From NCBI RefSeq assembly GCF_007828955.1, contig NZ_VIVR01000001.1, forward strand, positions 2,480,001 through 2,544,000: a stretch of 64,000 nucleotides of DNA. Direction: 5' to 3'. Origin of the DNA: Kitasatospora atroaurantiaca. GTDB lineage: Bacteria > Actinomycetota > Actinomycetes > Streptomycetales > Streptomycetaceae. Below the pieces are notes generated by a model. It worked only from the letters and a program-made list of their open reading frames with translations, was not told the origin of the DNA and searched no databases. Shown here in pieces: positions 29,466-37,816 of the stretch. The stretch's first letter is position 1. Each line of letters starts with the position of its first letter. The translations under genes were made by a program, and so were the position numbers.

Positions 29466-32054
29466 TCACAGCCTCGGGTCCACCGGCTCGGACTCCAGGG
29501 CGAGCACGGCGAACACCGGCTCGTGCACCCGCCAGAGCGGCTCGCCGGCCGCCAGGCGGTCCAGGGCCTCCAGGCCGAGGGCGTACTCGCGAAGGGCGAG
29601 CGACCGCTTGTGGCCGAGGAAGCGCTGGCGCAGCTGGTCCAGGTACCGGGTGTAGTCCGGGCCGTAGATGATCCGCAGGTACTCGCGGCCACGGACCTTG
29701 ACGCCCGGCTGGATCAACCCGCCCGGACGCCCCTCCCCCGCCTTCCCGCGGGCGAGGGAGGCCAGCGGCTTGACCACCATGCCCTCGCCTCCGGCCCCGG
29801 TGAGCTCCTCCCACCAGGCGAGGCCCGCCGCGATCGACGCCTCGTCGGAGGTGTCGACCACGAGGCGGCCGGTGCGCTGCAGGATCGGCGCCTGTGGGTC
29901 GTCCGCGGCGACCAGCCGGTCGATCCACCCGAGGTGCTCGTCATGCGGACGCACGGCGAGGTTGGCCCCCTCGGCGGCCAGTACCTGGAAGGGTGCGAGC
30001 CGGATGCCCGAGAGCCCCTCGGTCGGCCAGCAGTAGCGGCGGTACGCGGCGGTGAAGGCCTCGGCGTCCACCGCCCGCTGCCGCTGCCGGTCGGCCAGCG
30101 CGCCGACCTCCAGTCCTCGGCCGGAGGCCTGGTCCAGTGCGGTGAGCACCTGCGGCAGCGCCGCGGCCGCCGCCGCACCGACGGCCGCGTACTGGCGGCG
30201 CAGCAGCTCGACCGCCTTGAGCGACCAGGGCATCAGCTCGGCGTCCAGCAGCAGCCAGCCGGTGTTCAGCTCCTCGAAGAGACCGGCTCGCTCGGCGGCG
30301 GCGCGGACCCGGTCGAGCACCGCGCCGGTGAGCTCGTCGTCGTTGAGGAAGGCACGGCCGGTACGGGTCCAGATCGCGCCGGGGCCCTCGATGCCGAACC
30401 GCTTCTCCAGTGCCGCACCGTCCCGGGCGACCAGGACGACGGCGCGGGAGCCCATGTGCTTCTCCTCGCAGATGACGTGCTGGACGCCGTCGTTGCGGTA
30501 CGCGAAGAAGGCCTCCTCGGGGTGCTCCAGGTATCCCTCGCGGCGCGAGGTGGCGGAGGGCGCCATGGTCGGCGGGAGGTAGGCGAGCAGCCGCGGGTCG
30601 AGCGCGAAGCGGCTCATCACCTCCAGTGCGGCGGCGGAGTTCTCCTCCCGGATCGAGACGCGGCCGTGCTGCGTGGTCTCGACGATCCGGCGGCCCGCCA
30701 CGTCGGCGAGGTCCAGCGGACGGCCCTCCCGGGCACCCGGTGCGTCCGCGTGCATCGGGCGGACCGGCGCGTACCACTCCTGCTCCGCCTCGACGCTGAC
30801 CAGCTCGCGCTCGGGGTAGCGCAGGGCGGTGAGGCTGCCGCCGAAGACGCAGCCGGTGTCCAGGCAGATGGTGTTGTTGACGAAGCTCGCCGTCGGGACG
30901 GGCGTGTGGCCGTACACCACCAGGGCGCGGCCGCGGTACTCCTCGGCCCACGGGTAGCGGACCGGGAGGCCGTACTCGTCGGTCTCGCCCGTGGTGTCCC
31001 CGTACAGCGCGTGCGATCGGACCCGGCCGGAGTTGCGGCCGTGGTACTTCTCGGGCAGGCCGGCGTGGCAGACCACGAGGTTGCCACCGTCCAGGAGGTA
31101 GTGGCTGACCAGGTCCCGCATGAAGGCCCGCACCTGCGTACGGAACTCCTCGCTCTCCCCGGCCAGCTGGTCCAGCGACTCCTGGAGGCCGTGCGAGACG
31201 GTGACCTTCCTGCCGTCCATGTGGCGGCCGAGCTTGTTCTCGTGGTTGCCGGGGACGCAGACGGCGTGGCCGGCCGCAACCATGCCCATCACCAGGCGCA
31301 GCACGCCGGGGGTGTCCGGGCCGCGGTCGACCAGGTCGCCGACGAAGACCGCGGTACGGCCCTCGGGGTGTGCGGCGTCGACCGGACGGCCCTGCTCGTC
31401 CCTGGTCAGGGTGTAGCCGAGGCGGGTGAGCAGGGTCTCCAGCTCGGAGCGGCAGCCGTGGATGTCGCCGACGATGTCGAACGGGCCGGTGAGGTGGCGC
31501 AGGTCGTTGTAGCGCTTCTCGATGACGATCTCGGCGGCGTCGACCTCGGCCTCGCCACGCAGGATGTGCACCTTGCGGAAGCCCTCGCGCTCCAGGCCTC
31601 TGAGCGAGCGGCGGAGCTCGCGCTGCTGACGGGGGATCACGTGTGCGGGCAGCTGCCGGTCGGGCCGGGTCAGGTTGCGCTCGGCGCAGACGGCGGGCGG
31701 GATGTCGAGCACGATGGCGATCGGGAGCACGTCGTGGTCCCGGGCGATCTTGATCAGCTGCTTGCGGGCCTCCTGCTGGACGTTGGTGGCGTCCACGACG
31801 GTGAGCCGGCCGGCGGCGAGGCGCTTGCCGACGATGTAGTGCAGGAGCTCGAAGGCCTCGGTCGAGGCCGACTGGTCGTTCTCGTCGTCGGCCACCAGGC
31901 CTCGGCAGTAGTCCGAGGAGATCACCTGGGTCGGCAGGAAGTGCTTGCGGGCGAAGCTGGACTTGCCCGCGCCGGTGGTGCCGACCAGGACGACGAGCGA
32001 GACGTCGGTGACGGGGAGGCTGCGGACCTCGGTGGGCGCTGTGGCATCGGTCAT
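29466..32054 (-). CDS. pnkp: Polynucleotide kinase-phosphatase-ligase (bacterial Pnkp, RNA repair)
   Basis: Trifunctional RNA-repair enzyme that heals and seals broken RNA. 862 residues from ATG 32054. N-terminal 5' kinase: P-loop GTTGAGKS at 25-32. Central metallophosphatase: DIHG (197-200), GDLVDRG (239-245) and GNHE (269-272). C-terminal adenylyltransferase ligase: Lys532 in EKHMGS. The start codon overlaps the hen1 stop by 4 nt (ATGA), so translation is coupled. In the known system, sealing needs Hen1, which methylates the 3' end, and the pair repairs RNAs cut by ribotoxins. Confidence 0.95.
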   Translation of the reverse strand: MTDATAPTEVRSLPVTDVSLVVLVGTTGAGKSSFARKHFLPTQVISSDYCRGLVADDENDQSASTEAFELLHYIVGKRLAAGRLTVVDATNVQQEARKQLIKIARDHDVLPIAIVLDIPPAVCAERNLTRPDRQLPAHVIPRQQRELRRSLRGLEREGFRKVHILRGEAEVDAAEIVIEKRYNDLRHLTGPFDIVGDIHGCRSELETLLTRLGYTLTRDEQGRPVDAAHPEGRTAVFVGDLVDRGPDTPGVLRLVMGMVAAGHAVCVPGNHENKLGRHMDGRKVTVSHGLQESLDQLAGESEEFRTQVRAFMRDLVSHYLLDGGNLVVCHAGLPEKYHGRNSGRVRSHALYGDTTGETDEYGLPVRYPWAEEYRGRALVVYGHTPVPTASFVNNTICLDTGCVFGGSLTALRYPERELVSVEAEQEWYAPVRPMHADAPGAREGRPLDLADVAGRRIVETTQHGRVSIREENSAAALEVMSRFALDPRLLAYLPPTMAPSATSRREGYLEHPEEAFFAYRNDGVQHVICEEKHMGSRAVVLVARDGAALEKRFGIEGPGAIWTRTGRAFLNDDELTGAVLDRVRAAAERAGLFEELNTGWLLLDAELMPWSLKAVELLRRQYAAVGAAAAAALPQVLTALDQASGRGLEVGALADRQRQRAVDAEAFTAAYRRYCWPTEGLSGIRLAPFQVLAAEGANLAVRPHDEHLGWIDRLVAADDPQAPILQRTGRLVVDTSDEASIAAGLAWWEELTGAGGEGMVVKPLASLARGKAGEGRPGGLIQPGVKVRGREYLRIIYGPDYTRYLDQLRQRFLGHKRSLALREYALGLEALDRLAAGEPLWRVHEPVFAVLALESEPVDPRL

Positions 32055-33631
32055 CGGGCCGCGCTCCCTTCGGTGGTGGTCTCGGTGGTGGTGGTCTCGG
32101 TGGTGGCTTCGGTGGTGGTGGCCTCGGTGGTGGCCTCGGTGGTGCCGATGCGGAACAGGGCGAGCTGGGTCGGCGCGCCGACCTCGTCGTCCACCGGGCC
32201 CACCGGGCGGACGGTGACGGTGTATCCGTACTTGTCGGCGACCTGCTCCGCCCAGGCCAGGAACTGCGCCCTGTCCCACTCGAAACGGTGGTCGGCGTGC
32301 CGGACATGCCCGGCCGGGAGGGTCTCCCAGCGGACGTTGTACTCGACGTTGGGGGTGGTCACGACCACGGCGGTCGGCCGGGCCGCGCCGAACACCGCGT
32401 ACTCGAGGGCGGGCAGCCGGGGCAGGTCGAGGTGCTCGATGACCTCGGAGAGCACGGCCGCGTCGTAGCCCTTGAGGCGTGCGTCGGTGTAGGTGAGCGC
32501 GCCCTGGACGAGCTTGACCCGGGCCGCCTGGCGCTCCGGCATCCGGTCGAGGCGCAGCTTGCGTGCGGCCGCCGAGAGTGCCCGGGAGGACACGTCCACG
32601 CCGAGCACCTCGGTGACCCGGACGTCCTTGAGCAGCGCACCGACCAGCTCACCCTGGCCGCAGCCGAGGTCGAGGACCCTGGCCGCGCCGACCTCGCTCA
32701 GGGCGGTCAGGATGGCCTGGCGTCGCTGGACGCCGAGCGAGACGGGCTTCTCCTCCTGCTGCGAGGCGTGCTCCGGGCCCTGCTCCGAGGTGTCGTCCAC
32801 CGCGCTGTCGTCCACCGCGTTGTCGATCTCCTCGGCCTCGCGGTCGTCGGCCTCCGCGAGCCGGGCCAGCTCCAGGCGCTCCATCGCCGTGCGGGCCAAG
32901 GACCAGCGGCGGGCCAGGTAGCGGCGGGTGATCAGGGCCAGCTCCGGGTGGTCCCCCAGCCAGCCCTCCCCCGCGTCGAGCAGCTTGTCCACCTCGTCCG
33001 GCGCAACCCAGTAGTGCTTGGAGCCGTCGAGCACCGGCAGCAGCACGTACAGCTGCTGGAGCGCGTCGGCCAGCCGCACGGTGGCGCTCAGCTCGACCCG
33101 GACGTACCGGGACTCGCCCCACTCGGGGAAGGCCTCGTCCAGCGGGATCACCGCTGCCTCGACCTGCCAGCCGAGGGGCTCGAAGAGCCGGCGCACCATC
33201 GCTGCACCGCCGCCCTCCCCCGCACCGTTGGCGGGCACGGCAGGCAGCGCGATCCGCAGCGGCAGCGGCTGGTCGGCGAGCCCGGGCCTGGTCTCGCAGA
33301 CGCCCTTCATCGCCGTCCGGAACACCGTCCGCAGCGCCACCGCGAGCAGCGAGGACGCGGCGTAGGGGCGGTCGTTGACGTACTGGGCCAGCGCGAAGTC
33401 CGGCGAGCCACCGCGGCCCTTGCCCCTCCCCCGACGCACCAGGGCGATCGGGTCGATGTCCAGCAGCAGGGCCGCCGTGCACGCCTGCTCGGTCGCCTCG
33501 GGGTAGAAGACGTGGGCCTCGCCGTGGGACGTCGAGAACCGTTGCACCTTGTCGGGGTGCTTGTGAAGCAGAAAGCCCAGGTCAGTGGCTGGGCGCTCGG
33601 CCGTTCCTGTGGTGGAGATCGAGATGAACAC
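32051..33631 (-). CDS. hen1: 3'-terminal RNA ribose 2'-O-methyltransferase Hen1
   Basis: 526 residues. The N-terminal half (to about 250) is the bacterial Hen1 domain that associates with Pnkp's ligase. The C-terminal half is a methyltransferase with SAM motif [12 protein letters not shown], the metal-site motif [17 protein letters not shown] and the later [10 protein letters not shown]. An acidic linker ([16 protein letters not shown]) joins the halves. Methylation of the 2'-OH protects repaired RNA from being cut again at the same site. The last about 26 residues are almost pure Thr/Glu, encoded by a tandem repeat. Confidence 0.95.
   Translation of the reverse strand: MFISISTTGTAERPATDLGFLLHKHPDKVQRFSTSHGEAHVFYPEATEQACTAALLLDIDPIALVRRGRGKGRGGSPDFALAQYVNDRPYAASSLLAVALRTVFRTAMKGVCETRPGLADQPLPLRIALPAVPANGAGEGGGAAMVRRLFEPLGWQVEAAVIPLDEAFPEWGESRYVRVELSATVRLADALQQLYVLLPVLDGSKHYWVAPDEVDKLLDAGEGWLGDHPELALITRRYLARRWSLARTAMERLELARLAEADDREAEEIDNAVDDSAVDDTSEQGPEHASQQEEKPVSLGVQRRQAILTALSEVGAARVLDLGCGQGELVGALLKDVRVTEVLGVDVSSRALSAAARKLRLDRMPERQAARVKLVQGALTYTDARLKGYDAAVLSEVIEHLDLPRLPALEYAVFGAARPTAVVVTTPNVEYNVRWETLPAGHVRHADHRFEWDRAQFLAWAEQVADKYGYTVTVRPVGPVDDEVGAPTQLALFRIGTTEATTEATTTEATTETTTTETTTEGSAAR
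32071..32144. repeat. Tandem low-complexity repeat encoding the Thr/Glu-rich tail of Hen1
   Basis: Short units of CTCGGTGGTGGT-like sequence repeat about seven times with small changes (TCTCGGTGGTG, GCTTCGGTGGTG, GCCTCGGTGGTG), so the minus-strand protein ends in [11 protein letters not shown] repeats. It lies immediately before the coupled pnkp start. Confidence 0.85.
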
Positions 33632-33738
33632 CCGCCCGAGTATCCCGGAGCCTTGATCGCGAAGGCACGGGGTTTTACGCGGGGCGGGGGTGTCCGCACG
33701 GTGAGCGTGTTCGGCACCGATGGCCGGGATTCGTTAAC

Positions 33739-34737
33739 GTGCACGATGTGACTGCTGAAACCTCCACCCTCGCAAGCGGCGCCGTCGCCGCCGGTCTGGC
33801 GACCATCGCCGCCGACGGCACCGTCCTCGACACCTGGTACCCCGCGCCCGAGCTCGCCGCGGCGCCCGGCCCGGCCGGCACGGTGCGGCTGACCGCCGCC
33901 GAGGCCGAGGCCGCTCTCGGCCCGGGCGCCTCGGAGGCCCTGCGCGGCGACGCGCGCCGGGGCGTCGAGGTGGTCGCCGTGCGCACCACCATCGCCTCGC
34001 TGGACGAGAAGCCGCTCGACGCGCACGACGCCTACCTGCGTCTGCACCTCCTGAGCCACCGCCTGGTCAAGCCGCACGGCCAGAACCTGGACGGCATCTT
34101 CGGTCTGCTCGCCAACGTCGCCTGGACCAGCATCGGCCCGGTGCCGGTCGACCTGGTCGAGCAGACCCGGCTCGCCGTCCGTGCCCAGGGCGGCCAGCTG
34201 GCCGTGTACGGGATCGACAAGTTCCCGCGCATGACGGACTACGTCGCCCCGAGCGGTGTCCGGATCGCGCACGCCGACCGCGTCCGCCTCGGCGCGCACC
34301 TGGCCGTCGGCACCACCGTGATGCACGAGGGCTTCGTCAACTTCAACGCCGGCACGCTCGGCACCTCGATGGTCGAGGGCCGGATCAGCGCGGGCGTCGT
34401 GGTCGGCGACCACAGCGACATCGGTGGCGGCTCCTCGATCATGGGCACGCTCTCGGGTGGCGGCAAGCAGGTCGTCTCGGTCGGCGAGCGCTGCCTGCTC
34501 GGTGCCAACGCGGGGATCGGCATCTCGCTGGGCAACGACTGCGTGGTCGAGGCCGGCCTGTACGTCACCGCCGGGACCCGGGTGACCACGCCGGACGGCA
34601 AGATCGCCAAGGCCGTCGAGCTGTCCGGCCAGGACAACCTGCTGTTCCGCCGCAACTCCCAGAGTGGCGCGGTCGAGGTGATCGCCCGCTCCGGCTCGTG
34701 GGGCGGCCTCAACGCGGAGCTGCACGCGCACAACTGA
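33739..34737 (+). CDS. dapD: 2,3,4,5-tetrahydropyridine-2,6-dicarboxylate N-succinyltransferase
   Basis: Lysine/diaminopimelate pathway enzyme using succinyl-CoA. About 332 residues, actinobacterial DapD type. The left-handed beta-helix hexapeptide repeats run from about 170 to 290 ([61 protein letters not shown]). The start is uncertain between GTG 33739 and GTG 33748; neither has a clear Shine-Dalgarno sequence, so the mRNA may be leaderless. Divergent from hen1. Confidence 0.95.
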   Translation: MHDVTAETSTLASGAVAAGLATIAADGTVLDTWYPAPELAAAPGPAGTVRLTAAEAEAALGPGASEALRGDARRGVEVVAVRTTIASLDEKPLDAHDAYLRLHLLSHRLVKPHGQNLDGIFGLLANVAWTSIGPVPVDLVEQTRLAVRAQGGQLAVYGIDKFPRMTDYVAPSGVRIAHADRVRLGAHLAVGTTVMHEGFVNFNAGTLGTSMVEGRISAGVVVGDHSDIGGGSSIMGTLSGGGKQVVSVGERCLLGANAGIGISLGNDCVVEAGLYVTAGTRVTTPDGKIAKAVELSGQDNLLFRRNSQSGAVEVIARSGSWGGLNAELHAHN

Positions 34738-35047
34738 CGTCCTGTGCACTCGGAATCCAGTGGGGGCGCGGGGAACGGCGCGAAGCGGTAGGGCACAGGT
34801 CGTTGCCTTCCGGTCTCGCGCAGTTCCCCGCGCCCCTGAGGTCTGTGCGTGCCTAGCCGAGCGGGGCGTCGTGCGGCAAGCCGGGCTCACTCCTGGGGCT
34901 GACCGGGGGCGGGTGTTGGACCTCAACGAGTGGTCTGCGGTGACCGGGCGCGAGGACGGGTCGTTGGACCGGCGGGGCCATGTGCCCGGGCAACTGCCCC
35001 GACGACCGTCGCATCACACCGCACTACCGAGCTGGAGGGGTCCCCTC
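34738..35047. other. Intergenic region after dapD
   Basis: Contains the palindromic repeat at 34763-34836 and, near its right end, a GGAGGGG box ahead of the small plus-strand reading frame at 35048. Nothing else is recognised. Confidence 0.5.
34763..34836. repeat. Intergenic palindromic repeat, copy 4
   Basis: Arms GGGGCGCGGGGAACGGCGCGA (34763-34783) and 34816-34836 pair with one mismatch. The inner segment, read on the minus strand, begins GGAAGGCAACG as in copy 1, so this copy has the opposite orientation to copy 1. It lies 25 bp after dapD. Confidence 0.85.
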
Positions 35048-35850
35048 ATGTCCGAACCCTGGTCCGAGGCACCCGTCACACCGCAGCAGACCGCCTCCGC
35101 TGCCACACCCAAGAGCCTGCTGGAGCAGATGCAGGAGCTGCTCGCCTCTCTCAACGCCTCTCTGGCCGGGCTCGACGCCGACCTGCACTCCTCAGGCGCC
35201 CGGGGCACCGAGCCCGGAGCGACCGACAGCCCCACGGACTCGTCCGCGCGGGGTCGGTAACCGCTCCCAGAGACCGGCGGCCCCAACGGGACGACCATCA
35301 TCGACGGCCCGGGCCCCATCCGGTCCGGGCCCTCTCCCTCGCCCTGCCCCTCGTCCTGGTACGTCTCCTTGCGAACCGTGCGGAGCAGCTCCGCCACCAG
35401 GTCCTTGCACTCGGCCCCGGCGTCCACGCCGTCGATGCACCGCCAGTAGAGGCTCTCCGCGTCCGCTCCGCAGGCCAGCACCACCAGTGTCTCGGCGACC
35501 TCGTGCAGCAGCCGGCCGAGCTCCTCCAGCGCCGGTTCGAGCTCGCCGACCTCGTCGAGACGGCCCGCTCGGCCGCTGCCGACCCAGTCGGTACGACTCC
35601 ACTCGGGATCGGTGCCGTCGTCAGCCGCCGGGCCCGTCGGCGGCTGGTCCAGGCAGCTCACCGCGTGCGCCCCGGCGTCGCACAGCAGCTGGCCGAGCGC
35701 GCCGATCTCCCCGTCCTCCCGCTCGGCGATCCTGGCGCCGACGGCCTCGGTGAGCAGGCCCGCCTGCCAGGCCTCCGCCAGCACGTCCGGTACGGTCCTG
35801 GCCTCCGCCAGGGCGTGCCGAGCCGTCTTGATCAATCGCAGCGCGTCCAT
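35014..35850 (-). CDS. DUF6099 family protein with an uncertain C-terminal extension
   Basis: Uncharacterised actinomycete protein. 278 residues from ATG 35850 (MDALRLIKTARHALAEA). The first about 165 residues (to KETYQDEG) look like the helical DUF6099 core with ETLVVLACGADAESLYWRCIDGVDAG. The rest is Gly/Pro/Ser/Cys-rich and lies opposite another plausible reading frame, so the natural stop may have been lost or the tail may not be a real domain. Family naming is by recall. Two DnaA-type boxes lie about 100 bp upstream of its start. Confidence 0.7.
   Translation of the reverse strand: MDALRLIKTARHALAEARTVPDVLAEAWQAGLLTEAVGARIAEREDGEIGALGQLLCDAGAHAVSCLDQPPTGPAADDGTDPEWSRTDWVGSGRAGRLDEVGELEPALEELGRLLHEVAETLVVLACGADAESLYWRCIDGVDAGAECKDLVAELLRTVRKETYQDEGQGEGEGPDRMGPGPSMMVVPLGPPVSGSGYRPRADESVGLSVAPGSVPRAPEECRSASSPAREALREASSSCICSSRLLGVAAEAVCCGVTGASDQGSDMRGPLQLGSAV
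35048..35260 (+). CDS. Small hydrophilic protein, possible
   Basis: 70 residues from ATG 35048 with GGAGGGG eight bases upstream. The centre (SLLEQMQELLASLNASLAGL) is a convincing amphipathic helix, flanked by Pro/Thr/Ser-rich ends. It lies entirely opposite the odd tail of the DUF6099 frame, so at most one of these two stretches is likely to be real. The ribosome binding site and amino-acid content slightly favour this one. Confidence 0.45.
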   Translation: MSEPWSEAPVTPQQTASAATPKSLLEQMQELLASLNASLAGLDADLHSSGARGTEPGATDSPTDSSARGR

Positions 35851-35954
35851 GCCTCGCCGCTCCCCTCGCTCGCGTCGGACCGCCGGTGTCGACGGTGAGT
35901 CACGGCGCAAGCGTGCTGCGCGGAGCGTCCTTGCGCAGCACCCCTCTCGAAAGC

Positions 35955-35980
35955 TGTGGACAACTCCGGCCTGTGGATAA
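35955..35980. promoter_or_regulatory. Two DnaA-box-like sites in tandem
   Basis: TGTGGACAA (35955-35963) and TGTGGATAA (35972-35980) are exact matches, in the same orientation, to the streptomycete and E. coli DnaA boxes (TTGTCCACA and TTATCCACA on the other strand), 17 bp apart. They lie between mazG and the DUF6099 gene. There are too few for an origin; they may titrate DnaA or tie transcription to replication. Confidence 0.55.
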
Positions 35981-36004
35981 CTCAGGTCACCCACACGAGG
36001 GACC

Positions 36005-36400
36005 TCACCTGCTGTCGGCGTCCCCGCGACTGTCCTCGCCCGACACCGGGAGCCTGCCCGGCACCGGGAAGCGGACCTCGTTCCGCTCGATCTTCGCCGC
36101 CAGCGCGGCCGCCGGGTCCACCCCGACCGCCGTGCAGAACTGCAGCAGGTAGGCCAGCACATCGGCGACCTCGTCCCGCACCCGGTGCGCACTGTCCGGA
36201 TCGGTCATCACCTCGGCCGCCTGCTCGGGCGTGAGCCACTGGAAGATCTCGAGCAGCTCACCTGCCTCCACACTCAGCGCGGCCGCCAGGTTCTTCGGGG
36301 TGTGGAACGGCTGCCAGCTCCGGGCCGCCGCGAACTCCGTCAGCCGCTGCTGCAGCTCGTCCAAGGGGTTGCCCACCGGGCCGGTCTCCTGATCACTCAC
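36005..36400 (-). CDS. MazG-like nucleotide pyrophosphohydrolase
   Basis: 131 residues from GTG 36400, which overlaps the upstream ATPase stop codon by 4 nt (GTGA). All-alpha NTP pyrophosphatase fold. The metal-binding acidic residues are in LSVEAGELLEIFQWLT (about 36-51) and VRDEVADVLAYLLQF (about 73-87), matching the EXXE and EXXD signature. It probably hydrolyses a (d)NTP or modified nucleotide to its monophosphate. The tight coupling to an AAA ATPase suggests a shared job. Confidence 0.88.
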   Translation of the reverse strand: MSDQETGPVGNPLDELQQRLTEFAAARSWQPFHTPKNLAAALSVEAGELLEIFQWLTPEQAAEVMTDPDSAHRVRDEVADVLAYLLQFCTAVGVDPAAALAAKIERNEVRFPVPGRLPVSGEDSRGDADSR

Positions 36401-37707
36401 GCACCCAGGTCTACCGCATCCACGCCGTCCCGGCGTAGGGACTGCGGTGGCACCCGTGGTGACTCGGGCAGCAGCACACTGTGCCCGGAGGCCGGGTCCC
36501 GCCGGCACTCGACCAGCTCCGCCCCGCCCGCCTCGCGGGCCGCCGCCGGGTCCTGCAGGGCGGCCAGCAGCCGGATGTCCTCCTTCTCGCACACCTCGCG
36601 CGCCACACGCAACAGCGAGGCGACCTGCTCCGCGCCCAGGCCGGCCCCCAGGTCCTCCGCCAGCACCGTCAGCTGCCGGTGCGCCGAGGGCACCTCGCCC
36701 GCCGGGTCGACGTCCAGCACCCCGGCCCCGGTGAGCAGCACGGCGGCGAAGGCCAGCAGCCGCAGCATGCCGTCCGAGGCCTGGTCCGCGCCCGTCCGGC
36801 CGAGCACCCCCTCGTCGAAGACCGCGAGCAGCTTCTCCTGCGCCTCGGGGCCGCGCCGGGCCACGTCCAGGCCGAGCAGCGGGTGGGGCGCGGCCGCCTG
36901 GACGGCCTTCAGCAGCCGGCCGTAGCGGCGGGTGCAGTCGCTCTTCACCCTGGCCAGCACGGCGGAGATGTTGGCGGCCGAGCCGAGCAGCCGGGCGTCC
37001 GGGTCCGGCCGCGTCCAGCCGCGCATCAGCGCGGGTACCGGGTGGAGGGGGAAGACCTCGCGCAGGGCGGTGAGCAGCTGCTCGCCGGCGGCGAGCACCT
37101 GGCGCTCGCCGGGCGAGGAGCCGGCAACCCGGAGCGGGATCTGCGCGGTGATCAGACTGTCGCTGGGGAACGGCGCCCGGATGTCCCCCTGCCGGGTGTC
37201 GTTGTGCCAGGTGACGTTGACCTTCCCGTGCGCGACGTCCTGCTCGCCGGTCTCGACCAGGGTCTGCCCGTCGCAGGTCAGCCACTCCCGGGCGACCCGT
37301 ACCGGGCCGTCGGTGCGGACCACCAGTTCGAGCCGGATCGGACCGGCGCAGGAACGCACCGTACAGCCCAGGATGATCGCGTTACGGCCGTGCGGCACAC
37401 AGCCCAGCAGCCCGCCGCGGACCGGCAGGGCCAGCGGCCCGGCCGTGCCGCCGAGGCCGTCCAGCGACGGACCGATCGGCTCGCCGAGGGCGAGGCGGGA
37501 GAGTACGGCCAGCGCGTCCAGCGCGTTCGACTTGCCGACGCCCGACGGCCCGTGCAGGACGGTCAGCGGGGCGAGCGGGAGGGTGGTCCGGCGGTAGGAC
37601 TTGAAGGAGGTGAGCCGGAGCTCCTCGACGGTGGGGCGAAGGGCGGGGCGGACGGCGGACGATGAGGGTCCCCCCGGCCGAAGGCTGGAGGAGGCTTCGC
37701 TGGTCAC
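36397..37707 (-). CDS. RecF/OLD-like AAA-family ATPase
   Basis: 436 residues from GTG 37707. The N-terminal half has LRLTSFKSYRRTTLPLAPLTVLHGPSGVGKSN, an SMC/RecF-type start with Walker A at about 55-62. In the C-terminal half ASDGMLRLLAFAAVLL resembles the ABC signature region. The Walker B position reads VLAEDLGAGL, followed by LLAALQDP in place of the usual ATTHSP switch, so the ATPase site looks weakened. Forms a coupled pair with the MazG-like gene. Part of the first 15 codons comes from a dispersed repeat, so the true start is uncertain. Confidence 0.8.
   Translation of the reverse strand: MTSEASSSLRPGGPSSSAVRPALRPTVEELRLTSFKSYRRTTLPLAPLTVLHGPSGVGKSNALDALAVLSRLALGEPIGPSLDGLGGTAGPLALPVRGGLLGCVPHGRNAIILGCTVRSCAGPIRLELVVRTDGPVRVAREWLTCDGQTLVETGEQDVAHGKVNVTWHNDTRQGDIRAPFPSDSLITAQIPLRVAGSSPGERQVLAAGEQLLTALREVFPLHPVPALMRGWTRPDPDARLLGSAANISAVLARVKSDCTRRYGRLLKAVQAAAPHPLLGLDVARRGPEAQEKLLAVFDEGVLGRTGADQASDGMLRLLAFAAVLLTGAGVLDVDPAGEVPSAHRQLTVLAEDLGAGLGAEQVASLLRVAREVCEKEDIRLLAALQDPAAAREAGGAELVECRRDPASGHSVLLPESPRVPPQSLRRDGVDAVDLGA
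37667..37694. repeat. Dispersed repeat element inside the 5' end of the AAA-ATPase gene
   Basis: Contains CCCCGGCCGAAGGCTGG, flanked by GGTCCC and AGGAGG; the core CCCGGCCGAAGGCTGG also occurs at 12245-12260 next to palindromic copy 1. It resembles the small hairpin repeats spread through streptomycete genomes. Confidence 0.65.
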
Positions 37708-37816
37708 TCGGGGGACCTTAGCCCTCGTCGGAAGAGGCGAAACGTGCCTGCACGAGAGATTCATCCCAAGGAGTTGCCGCGTACATCCCTCCACGTCAGC
37801 GGTACGTCCCTGCACG

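Noticed and set aside
29523..32468. A 981-residue plus-strand frame
   Set aside because: Antisense of pnkp and hen1; no domain and composition of a shadow.
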